Positions 18,522 to 26,128 of a stretch of DNA of 64,000 bases are shown piece after piece. Source of the DNA: Anaerolinea thermolimosa (lineage in GTDB: Bacteria > Chloroflexota > Anaerolineae > Anaerolineales > Anaerolineaceae); NCBI RefSeq assembly GCF_001050195.2, contig NZ_DF967965.1, positions 927,353 through 991,352 of the forward strand, in the 5' to 3' direction. The translations under genes were made by a program, and so were the position numbers. The notes beneath the pieces are model-generated. The model made no database searches. It had not been told where the DNA came from and saw only the letters and a list, made by a program, of their open reading frames with translations. How positions within the stretch are numbered: the first letter of the stretch is position 1; each line of letters begins with the position of its first letter.

Positions 18522-19281
18522 TGGTCAACTCCATAAAATCCTGAAATGGAAATTCCAACCGGATTACTGCTCCAGCAGCAAAATACTCGCATAATCTTTG
18601 TTGGTGAGCCTCAATCAGGTGTTCTTCTACCTCATTCGGTTTTAAATTAAATAATCCCCAATCTGGTGAATGTAAAACACGATCTCCAGATCCGTTCCTT
18701 TTCAATAGATCAAAAGCAATGAAAGCAAAGGGCTCAATAGGGAGCATCACAGGGATCAGATATTTTTGGGTAGCCCCTTCGAGGATTCCAAAATCACGTA
18801 GGCTGGCCAATGCATGTTGAGCGACATGCAAGAGAGTGTCTTCTCCCCATGCAGTGGTTGTTTTGCCCTCTGAAGACCAATCTCTTAGCTTTCTAATAAC
18901 ATGATCCAGGTGTATATCTGAGAAGCCGGCTTGCCGGCGGGGATTGACAACCTGAAGAACAATATCTTTTAATGTCTCGTCGTTTTGCGCAGAATAATAA
19001 TAAAAAAGGGAGTCAATCCATTTGGTCGGAACCTTGGCCTGAACCAACGTCACCAATGCATTTCCAATTTGCGGATCTTCGAAATACCGCTGTTTAAAAA
19101 TACGAAGGATATCTTCTACGCGAGAGCGTGAAGCTTTTCCAAAGATATTATTTTGACGAGCATTGTTTAAATTTGTATTTACGTCTACTGATAGATCCCA
19201 AGATGCCATTAAAGCTTTGGTATCTGGTAAAAGAGCTGTTGCTTTAATTAAGCGACTAGAATAAGTCATATGTTCATTCAC
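18493..19281 (-). CDS. brxA: BREX protein BrxA (DUF1819)
   Basis: This 262-residue protein matches BrxA (DUF1819, NusB-like helical fold, reported to bind DNA). Recognisable segments are YSSRLIKATALLPDTKALM, KQRYFEDPQI and the C-terminal HQQRLCEYFAAGAVIRLEF. The start is a GTG at 19281 that overlaps the regulator stop (GTGA); an ATG four codons later is an alternative. It is the first BREX structural gene. Confidence 0.87.
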   Translation of the reverse strand: MNEHMTYSSRLIKATALLPDTKALMASWDLSVDVNTNLNNARQNNIFGKASRSRVEDILRIFKQRYFEDPQIGNALVTLVQAKVPTKWIDSLFYYYSAQNDETLKDIVLQVVNPRRQAGFSDIHLDHVIRKLRDWSSEGKTTTAWGEDTLLHVAQHALASLRDFGILEGATQKYLIPVMLPIEPFAFIAFDLLKRNGSGDRVLHSPDWGLFNLKPNEVEEHLIEAHQQRLCEYFAAGAVIRLEFPFQDFMELTNAIIERSRS

Positions 19282-19511
19282 TCTTCATGTTCAAAAATGA
19301 TTAAATCGCCGACTTGGCAAGAGAAATATTCGCATAAAGCTTTAATAACAGGAGCATCATAACGGGTTACTTGATTATTAGCCCAGGCGTTTAGTGTAGA
19401 CCAAGCGATACCAGTTTCTCTAGCCACTTCTTTCAGGGCAATATTTCGTTGCTCACGAGTAGCTTTTTGCGCTAGCAGGATACGAAAACGGTTTGAAATT
19501 TTTTCGGTCAT
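19278..19511 (-). CDS. Small XRE-type regulator of the BREX operon
   Basis: The product from the ATG at 19511 is 77 residues with one helix-turn-helix (IALKEVARETGIAWSTLNAWANNQ) of the XRE/Cro type. A longer frame starting at 19547 is rejected because its ATG falls inside the -10 hexamer; the 19511 ATG has a GAGG site 6-9 nt upstream. It heads the operon and overlaps brxA, so it is probably an autoregulator that holds BREX expression in check. Many BREX loci use a WYL-type regulator instead. Confidence 0.8.
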   Translation of the reverse strand: MTEKISNRFRILLAQKATREQRNIALKEVARETGIAWSTLNAWANNQVTRYDAPVIKALCEYFSCQVGDLIIFEHEE

Positions 19512-19545
19512 TTCCGCCTCAGCCAATGAGTTGGGGGTCGTTATC

Positions 19546-19574
19546 ATCTTATATCAGCCTGAAAAATTTGTCAA
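19546..19574 (-). promoter_or_regulatory. Promoter of the BREX operon
   Basis: On the minus strand TTGACA (19574-19569) is followed after 17 nt by TAAGAT (19551-19546), giving a leader of about 27 nt to the regulator ATG at 19511. TATAAG, two bases upstream, is an alternative -10 with 15-nt spacing. Confidence 0.65.
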
Positions 19575-19583
19575 TCAAATTAA

Positions 19584-19595
19584 CTGACTAGTCAG
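19584..19595. promoter_or_regulatory. Perfect 12-bp palindrome upstream of the BREX promoter (likely operator)
   Basis: CTGACTAGTCAG is a perfect inverted repeat centred about 18 bp upstream of the -35 box, flanked by A/T-rich arms. Its place suggests an operator for the XRE regulator at 19278-19511, but binding is inferred only from position and symmetry. Confidence 0.55.
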
Positions 19596-19718
19596 AATTT
19601 CGCAATCATTACTCAAGATTATTAGATAAGAGTATTAATTAAAGGGAGGGTAATACTCATTGGAGAATTCCTTCAAAAAACGATGGTTACATAATTCGTT
19701 ACCAGGTATTAAAAAAAT

Positions 19719-19746
19719 AACCAGCGAAAATTAATGCTGGTTTTTT
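19719..19746. terminator. Intrinsic terminator
   Basis: AACCAGC (19719-19725) pairs with GCTGGTT (19736-19742) around a 10-nt loop and runs into T's. On the minus strand the stem is also followed by a T-rich run. It can end the small minus-strand operon at 19776-20182 and insulate it from the BREX promoter. Confidence 0.65.
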
Positions 19747-19775
19747 CTCACGCAATGAGATTTCGTTGTAAGTTT

Positions 19776-19871
19776 CTAGCTGTTGGGCTTATCAAATCCC
19801 CATTTTTTACAAGCTTCCAAAAGAATAGACATAGCTTCCTCTGAAGTATCTTTAACACCTTTTTTACTCAT
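19776..19871 (-). CDS. Small ORF of 31 residues, coupled to the HTH gene
   Basis: The ORF starts with an ATG overlapping the stop of the upstream HTH gene (ATGA) and encodes MSKKGVKDTSEEAMSILLEA followed by CKKWGFDKPNS. The overlap and the terminator 30 nt beyond its stop make it plausible as a real peptide, but it is short and no family is recognised. Confidence 0.35.
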   Translation of the reverse strand: MSKKGVKDTSEEAMSILLEACKKWGFDKPNS

Positions 19872-20182
19872 TGAGCTTCCCAGAGTGCATGCACAATTTT
19901 TCCCCGGTTCTCACCAGTGATATGTGCGAAGGATTTGTAGATTTCTAGTAATTGAGGTTCAGGTTTCGGAAGATCTAATACTTCGTAAACATCAGTTCCG
20001 AAAATCCCGGCAATGCTTAACACTTCAGGCTCTTCAGGTAAAAACTCGCCGTGCAACCAACCTAACACCTTGGAAGGTGGATAGCCTAATAGATCAGAAA
20101 AGGCAATGAAATCTTCCTCACCCGCCTGGGATCGGCTCCATCGTTTGTACGCTCTGTTAAACCAGGCCGGAAAGTTGGACAT
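19868..20182 (-). CDS. XRE-like HTH protein, 104 residues
   Basis: The product has an HTH-like N-terminal region (EDFIAFSDLLGYPPSKVLGWLHGEFLPEEPEVLSIAGIFG) that fits a degenerate XRE domain, then a C-terminal helix (ITGENRGKIVHALWEAQ). It lies next to the BREX regulator, in the same direction but separated by a terminator. It could be a second regulator of the island or a relic of a neighbouring element. Its upstream region holds three copies of a short direct repeat. Confidence 0.55.
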   Translation of the reverse strand: MSNFPAWFNRAYKRWSRSQAGEEDFIAFSDLLGYPPSKVLGWLHGEFLPEEPEVLSIAGIFGTDVYEVLDLPKPEPQLLEIYKSFAHITGENRGKIVHALWEAQ

Positions 20183-20324
20183 GTGGCTTTACTTTTCAAG
20201 GATTACGATGTGGAATATGAAAAATATGTTCGCCTCTAATCCATATAATATTTTCTTCGATCTGACAACAAATCCCCCTTCATGTGTCTGTCCTAAAAAT
20301 GGTGGGCGACTTTTGAAACCCCAC

Positions 20325-20406
20325 ATATGGGGGCAAATCTGCCTGATTTACAACTTTTTATCACCATATGTGGCAAGCAATCAAAAACCAACCAGATATG
20401 GGACAA
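20325..20406. repeat. Three short direct repeats (ATATGnGrCAA) upstream of the HTH gene
   Basis: ATATGGGGGCAA (20325), ATATGTGGCAA (20366) and ATATGGGACAA (20396) lie in the same orientation, 41 and 30 bp apart. They sit 140-220 bp upstream of the divergent start of the HTH gene at 20182. They look like operator iterons for a DNA-binding protein; which one is unknown. Confidence 0.4.
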
Positions 20407-20484
20407 ACACGAAAATCGGTAGGTTAGTGTATTCTATTTTCTGTAGGATCTGAACCTTAACAAAAAGTGTAGGTCAGGTGTATC

Positions 20485-21204
20485 TTACGGTTACCACACC
20501 AAGCGGCCATCATCGAGCAGGTGTGCGGGACGGAGATCTCCTCCACGCAGGTCAGCCGGGCGGCAGCCCTCCTGGATGAAACGTTGGCTGCCTGGCGCAA
20601 GCGTCCCCTGGGCGAGATCGTCTACCTGTTTCTGGATGCCCGCTCTGAGAAGGTGCGCCAGGACGGCCAGATCCGCGACGCAGCCATTTTGATTGCCAGC
20701 GGAGTGGATCGGGCGGGCAAGCGGCGTATTTGGGGCGTTTCCGTTTCGCTCAGCGAGCAGGAAGTGCACTGGCGCGCCTTTTTGCAGAGTTTGATCGCCC
20801 GCGGCCTGGGTGGGGTGCAGCTCATCGTCAGCGATGACCACGCCGGTCTCAAAGCCGCCCGACAGGCCGTCTTGGGTAGCATCCCCTGGCAGCGCTGCCA
20901 GTTCCACCTGCAGCAGAACGCCCAGGCGTATGTCCCGCGCAAGGAACTGCAAGCTGAGGTGGCCAACGACATTCGGATCATCTTCAATGCCCCTGACCGG
21001 GCCACCGCCGAGCAGTACCTGGCTAGAACCGTGCAGAAGTACGCCCAAACTGCCTCGCGCCTGGCCGACTGGATGGAAAAGAACATCCCCGAAGGGCTGA
21101 CGGTGTTCTCCTTCCCAGCCGACCACCGGCGCAAGCTGCGCACCACTAACGGGCTAGAACGGGTCAACAAGGAGGTTTATCCCTCGATTCTTAACGTTCT
21201 TTGA
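20485..21204 (+). pseudogene. IS256-family (mutator-type) transposase fragment
   Basis: The open frame carries the central domain of an IS256-type transposase: an HTH remnant (GTEISSTQVSRAAALLDE), VYLFLDARSEKVR with the first catalytic Asp, LIVSDDHAGLKAA with the second, QRCQFHLQQNA, and TTNGLERVNKE with the last Glu. The N-terminal 140 or so residues are missing. After GLERVNKE the frame changes to unrelated sequence, losing the C-terminal tail. The element is dead and marks the right edge of the defence island. Confidence 0.85.
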
Positions 21205-21284
21205 TAATCCGTTTGGGTCTCCTGGCTCATCCTACAGAAAAACCCTTACACAATCATCTTGATTTATTCTTGACGTTTCTTTCT

Positions 21285-21303
21285 CGATTCTTGCCCGATT
21301 CTT
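21285..21303 (+). promoter_or_regulatory. Tandem CGATTCTT repeat upstream of kdp (possible KdpE site)
   Basis: CGATTCTT occurs at 21285 and 21296, 11 bp apart, about one DNA turn, and a third copy is at 21185. OmpR-class response regulators such as KdpE bind direct repeats with about this spacing. The pair lies 44-62 bp before the first ORF of the kdp operon. The link to KdpE is inferred. Confidence 0.4.
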
Positions 21304-21346
21304 AATCAATCATGGAATAAATTATTGATTGAAATGGAGGAGACCC

Positions 21347-21439
21347 ATGAGTGATTTCTTAATGATCATGATTGTGATTGTCTTTTTTCTATTAATGATA
21401 GGATTTGTCTCTTTATGTAATTCGTTATTGGAGAAGTGA
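21347..21439 (+). CDS. Tiny membrane ORF preceding kdpF
   Basis: A 30-residue peptide, MSDFLMIMIVIVFFLLMIGF with a short tail ending SLLEK, follows a good AGGAGA ribosome site. It is one hydrophobic helix and lies 1 nt before kdpF. Small hydrophobic ORFs next to kdpF occur in other kdp operons; the function is unknown. Confidence 0.6.
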   Translation: MSDFLMIMIVIVFFLLMIGFVSLCNSLLEK

Positions 21440-21440
21440 T

Positions 21441-21533
21441 ATGAATGGACTTCTGATCATTGTGGGCATAATGGTCTTAGCCTTATTGTTCTATCTGTTC
21501 GTTTCACTCATTAAACCGGAGTGGTTCGGATGA
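21441..21533 (+). CDS. kdpF: Potassium-transporting ATPase subunit KdpF
   Basis: The 30-residue product is one membrane helix ending LFVSLIKPEWFG, matching the KdpF pattern in which a single helix ends with a P-E-x-F/W-like tail. KdpF stabilises the KdpABC complex in the membrane. Its stop overlaps the preferred kdpA start (ATGA). Confidence 0.8.
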   Translation: MNGLLIIVGIMVLALLFYLFVSLIKPEWFG

Positions 21534-23251
21534 ATATTATGAGTTGGCTTCAATTACCTATATACATTGGGGTTCTGTTAATTCTGGTCAAACCTCTTGG
21601 ATCTTACATGGCTCGCGTTTACCAAGGAGAAAGGACTTTCCTTTCCCCAGTCATTGCTCCAATTGAAAGGTTTATGCTAAAAATTGCCGGTGTCAAATCA
21701 AATGTTGAGATGACATGGAAGACCTATGCATTAACCGTTTTACTATTTAACTTAGTTGGTTTTTTCTTCCTATACCTTCTATTGCGTTTTCAGCAATTTT
21801 TACCTCTCAATCCTCAAGCGCTTGGTAGTATTTCACCTCAACTTGCTTTCAATACCGCTGTTAGCTTCGTAACCAACACGAACTGGCAGAGTTATAGCGG
21901 TGAAACGACCATGAGCTATCTATCCCAAGCGTTGGGGTTGAGTGTGCAGAATTTCCTCTCCGCAGCCACAGGAATGGCGGTCTTGATCGCTTTAATCCAG
22001 GGACTGACAGGGCATTCTACTAATAGGCTTGGTAATTTCTGGGTAGATCTGATTCGTTCAGTTTTATATATACTCCTGCCTCTATCCATAATACTGGCAT
22101 TATTGTTGGTCGCTCAAGGTGTTGTTCAGAGCTTTCAGCCGGCGATTATTAGTCAAACGGTTGATCAAACATCAGGTGTGGTTTCGCAAACCATTCCACT
22201 AGGGCCAGCAGCTTCCCAAATTGCAATAAAACAATTGGGAACTAATGGAGGGGGTTTCTATAATGTCAATTCTGCTCATCCCTTTGAAAACCCCACGCCG
22301 TTTTCAAATTTTCTTGAAATGCTCGCGATTCTGTTGATCCCAGCTGCATTGACTTATACCTTTGGCAAGATGGTGGGGGATACGCGTCAGGGTTGGGCAC
22401 TACTGGCAGCAATGACAATTATTCTCATGTTGATGATTAGCGTCACAATCAGTGCAGAATCACAAGGTAACCCAGTATTTACTTCAATGAGTGTAGATCA
22501 ATCTGGTGGAAATATGGAGGGCAAAGAAGTACGTTTTGGCGTCGTGAATTCAAGTATTTGGGCTACCGTTACAGCGTCATCGTCTAATGGTTCAGTCAAC
22601 ACCATGCTCGATTCATTTAGTCCCCTTGGTGGTTTGGTACCCATGTGGATGATACTGCTAGGTGAAGTCGTTTTTGGTGGAGTTGGCTCTGGTCTTTATG
22701 GGATGCTGGCTTTTGTTGTTATTGCAGTATTTGTGGCGGGTCTGATGGTTGGAAGAACCCCAGAATATCTTGGTAAAAAGATAGGAATCCATGAAATGAA
22801 AATGGCAGTTTTGATTGTCTTAATCCCTGTGATTACGGTTCTGTTTGGAACGGCTATTGCTTTAACAAGTTCAAGGGGTACGGCGACTATCTTTAACGCA
22901 GGTCCGCAAGGTTTCAGCGAAGTACTCTATGCCTTTGCTTCTGCAGGAAATAATAATGGATCGGCGTTTGCAGGATTGGGTGTAAACACAGATTTTTATA
23001 ATATCACACTGGGGATCGCAATGTTGTTCGCCAGATACGCTCTAATTGTTCCTATATTGGCGATGGCAGGTTCACTTGCACAAAAGAAAATCGTACCTGC
23101 TAGCAGCGGCACAATGCCAACTTACACACTATTATTCATTGGTTGGCTGATAGGAGTGATCATCATTGTGGGGGCACTCAGCTTTTTACCAGCTTTAGCA
23201 TTGGGACCTATAGTACAGCAATTGATGATGGGCGCAGGAAGGTTATTCTGA
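21530..23251 (+). CDS. kdpA: Potassium-transporting ATPase subunit KdpA
   Basis: The ATG at 21530 overlaps the kdpF stop and gives 573 residues, close to the family norm of about 560. KdpA is the K+-selective channel-like subunit. Selectivity-loop segments are visible (FVTNTNWQSYSGETTMSY; LGTNGGGFYNVNSAHPFENP; FASAGNNNGSAFAGL), between about ten membrane helices. The gene looks intact and overlaps kdpB by 1 nt (TGATG junction). Confidence 0.95.
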   Translation: MNIMSWLQLPIYIGVLLILVKPLGSYMARVYQGERTFLSPVIAPIERFMLKIAGVKSNVEMTWKTYALTVLLFNLVGFFFLYLLLRFQQFLPLNPQALGSISPQLAFNTAVSFVTNTNWQSYSGETTMSYLSQALGLSVQNFLSAATGMAVLIALIQGLTGHSTNRLGNFWVDLIRSVLYILLPLSIILALLLVAQGVVQSFQPAIISQTVDQTSGVVSQTIPLGPAASQIAIKQLGTNGGGFYNVNSAHPFENPTPFSNFLEMLAILLIPAALTYTFGKMVGDTRQGWALLAAMTIILMLMISVTISAESQGNPVFTSMSVDQSGGNMEGKEVRFGVVNSSIWATVTASSSNGSVNTMLDSFSPLGGLVPMWMILLGEVVFGGVGSGLYGMLAFVVIAVFVAGLMVGRTPEYLGKKIGIHEMKMAVLIVLIPVITVLFGTAIALTSSRGTATIFNAGPQGFSEVLYAFASAGNNNGSAFAGLGVNTDFYNITLGIAMLFARYALIVPILAMAGSLAQKKIVPASSGTMPTYTLLFIGWLIGVIIIVGALSFLPALALGPIVQQLMMGAGRLF

Positions 23252-25354
23252 TGAAACACAATAAACCCTCACTGAAAAATAGTCACTATGAGATTTATCG
23301 CCACGCCATTCTAGACGCTTTTGCTAAACTAAATCCAAAACACCAGGTGCATAATCCAGTCATGTTCGTGACAGAAATCGGTAGCCTTTTGACCACGGTT
23401 CTTTGGATCTTGGCATTACTTGGAAAAGGGGAAGCGCCCACCGGATTTATTGGCGCCATAGCTTTATGGCTCTGGTTTACGGTTATATTTGCAAATTTCT
23501 CAGAAGCTATAGCTGAAGGGCGCGGTAAAGCGCAGGCCGAATCTCTGCGAAAAGCACGTCAAGATACTCCGGCCAAAAAACTCCAGGGAAATCCAGCAAC
23601 TTTGGAATCTGCGAAAAAAGTTGTTTCATTGGTTTCTTCAACAAAACTAATGAGGAATGATCTTTACCTCGTTGAGGCCGGAGATATATTGCCAGCGGAT
23701 GGAGAGATTGTCTACGGTATTGCTTCGGTAGATGAAAGTGCAGTTACAGGTGAATCCGCTCCAGTAGTGCGCGAGGCTGGTGGAGATCGTTCAGCGGTGA
23801 CAGGTGGAACTCGCTTGCTATCCGATTGGCTGATTGTTCGAGTAAGTGCCAATCCCAGTCAGGGATTTTTGGATCAAATGATCTCTTTGGTGGAAGGTGC
23901 CAAACGCCAAAAGACACCAAATGAGATTGCTTTAAGTATCTTACTCTCAAGCTTTACTATTGTTTTTTTTAGTTGTGTGTACGACTCTACTGCAATTCTC
24001 ACAATTCAGCGTGCAAGTAGCTGGACAGGGCACACCAATCAAGATAACGGTATTGATAGCATTATTGATCTGTCTGATTCCTACTACTATCGGCGGCTTG
24101 CTTTCAGCTATTGGTATTGCTGGTATGGATCGTTTGATTCAGCGCAATGTGATTGCTATGTCAGGTCGTGCGGTTGAAGCTGCCGGCGATGTAGATGTAT
24201 TGATGTTGGACAAAACCGGTACCATAACTCTTGGTAATCGTCAGGCAGTGGCATTCATTCCAGTCAATGGTGTCAGAATTGAAGAGTTAGCTGAAGCTGC
24301 ACAATTAGCATCATTGGTGGATGAAACACCTGAAGGACGTTCAATTGTAGTTCTAGCAAAAGAAATGTTTGGGTTACGTGGGCAGACGATTGGTGCAAGC
24401 GAGAAAGCACCAGGAGGAATGCATTTTATCCCATTTACAGCGCAAACTCGTATTTCGGGTGTTGATTTTAATGGCACACAAATTCGCAAAGGTGCGCCGG
24501 ATACCATGATTGCATTAATAGAAGGGAATGGAAACAGAATTCCTGAAAATCTACTCCCAACAATTGAGGACATTGCAAATAATGGTGGAACGCCACTGGT
24601 AGTATCCAAAAATGGTAAAGCTCTGGGAGTGATCCATCTGAAAGATATTGTCAAAGGGGGCATCAAGGAGAGATTTGCGCAACTACGGAAAATGGGCATC
24701 AAAACAGTCATGATTACAGGCGATAATTCTCTCACAGCAGCAGCAATAGCAGCTGAAGCTGGTGTGGATGATTTTCTTGCTCAATCTACTCCAGAAACCA
24801 AGCTCAAATTGATCCGGGAATACCAGGCGGGTGGACGGCTTGTGGCGATGACCGGGGATGGGACAAATGATGCTCCTGCGCTCGCCCAGGCAGATGTGGC
24901 TGTGGCAATGAATACCGGAACGCAACCGGCGCGTGAAGCAGCAAATATGATCGATCTCGACAGCAATCCCACAAAACTTATCGAAATTGTTGAAATCGGC
25001 AAACAGCTATTGATGACCCGCGGGGCTTTGACTACTTTTAGCATTGCCAATGATGTCAGTAAATACTTTGCCATCATTCCAGCGGCATTCGCTTCGACTT
25101 ATCCTATCCTTGAAAAGTTAAATTTTATGAAGTTGACCTCTCCTGAGAGTGCTATCCTTTCGGCAGTTATTTTTAATGCGCTTATCATCATCATTCTTAT
25201 CCCTTTGGCACTTAAAGGCGTTCCATACCATCCTAAGTCAGCGGCCAATCTACTTAGGGATAACTTACTTATTTATGGTGTGGGTGGTTTGGTGGCTCCA
25301 TTCATAGGCATTAAATTGATCGACTTGCTTTTATCTCTATTAGGTTTGGTCTAG
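23251..25354 (+). pseudogene. kdpB: KdpB, P-type ATPase subunit, interrupted by a 1-nt frameshift
   Basis: KdpB is the ATP-hydrolysing subunit of the K+ pump. Two frames together encode the whole protein. The first (23251 to about 23962) holds the start, the TGES actuator motif (AVTGESAPVV) and [11 protein letters not shown]. The second carries [20 protein letters not shown], the phosphorylation motif [13 protein letters not shown] and [21 protein letters not shown]. The join is at an 8-T run near 23962-23969; seven T's would restore [12 protein letters not shown], as in the family. A homopolymer error, a real mutation or ribosomal or polymerase slippage are all possible. Confidence 0.85.
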
Positions 25355-25379
25355 GAGTAATAAGACGAAAAAACAACGA

Positions 25380-25535
25380 TTGATCAAAGTTGTAAAAATT
25401 TTATCAACATTGGCAGTGATAGTAGTCGGATTTGCACCTTCAATTTTTAGAATTCCGACAATTTATCACCCGTGGTTGTTTCTAGTTTCCATTGTATGGA
25501 TTGTGACTTATTCGTCTGGAGTATTGGGTTCATGA
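25380..25535 (+). CDS. Small membrane ORF between kdpB and kdpC
   Basis: An open frame from a possible TTG start at 25380 gives 51 residues with two hydrophobic stretches (ILSTLAVIVVGFAPSIFRI; LFLVSIVWIVTYSSGVLG). Its stop overlaps the kdpC ATG (ATGA), arguing that it is translated as part of the operon. No family is recognised and the start is uncertain. Confidence 0.4.
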   Translation: MIKVVKILSTLAVIVVGFAPSIFRIPTIYHPWLFLVSIVWIVTYSSGVLGS

Positions 25536-26128
25536 AAATTCAACTTCGTCCACTATTTGGTGTTTTTACTTTATTGGTATTGATTACAGGTGTTTTTTAT
25601 CCCTTAACCGTTACTGGTTTTGCACAATTGTTATTCCCTTACCAAGCAAATGGGAGTCTTATTAGCGTCAACGGGCAGGTGGTGGGTTCGGAACTGATTG
25701 GGCAAGACTTTTCTGGACCACAATATTTTGGGGGTAGACCTTCAGCTACTTCTGTACATCCATATAATGCATATGATCAAGCTTCATTAACCGGTTCAGC
25801 GGGTTCCAATCTCGGACCTTTATCAAAGGAATTGGTCAAAAAGGTTGAAGAACGGATAAAACTACTCAAAACCTTCGATCCAAATAATGAGAATCTGATC
25901 CCTATTGATCTCGTAACCTCGTCTGCTTCGGGTTTGGATCCAAATATCAGCGTATCAGCAGCTTATTATCAAGTTCCAAGAATAGCTCGAGAGCGTGGTT
26001 TGGATGAGTCAACATTATTATCCCTGGTGGATCAATATACTGAAACTCGTCAATTCGGAATATTGGGTGAACCTCGTGTGAATGTTTTACTCATAAATCT
26101 TGCACTCGATGGTATAAAAATAAAATAA
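25532..26128 (+). CDS. kdpC: Potassium-transporting ATPase subunit KdpC
   Basis: The ATG at 25532 gives 198 residues: one N-terminal helix (FGVFTLLVLITGVFYPLTVTG), GSELIGQDFSGPQYFGGRPSA and a C-terminal region with VSAAYYQVPRIARERG. These are the conserved KdpC segments. It assembles with KdpA and KdpB and stabilises the complex. The end overlaps kdpD by 1 nt. Confidence 0.93.
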   Translation: MKIQLRPLFGVFTLLVLITGVFYPLTVTGFAQLLFPYQANGSLISVNGQVVGSELIGQDFSGPQYFGGRPSATSVHPYNAYDQASLTGSAGSNLGPLSKELVKKVEERIKLLKTFDPNNENLIPIDLVTSSASGLDPNISVSAAYYQVPRIARERGLDESTLLSLVDQYTETRQFGILGEPRVNVLLINLALDGIKIK

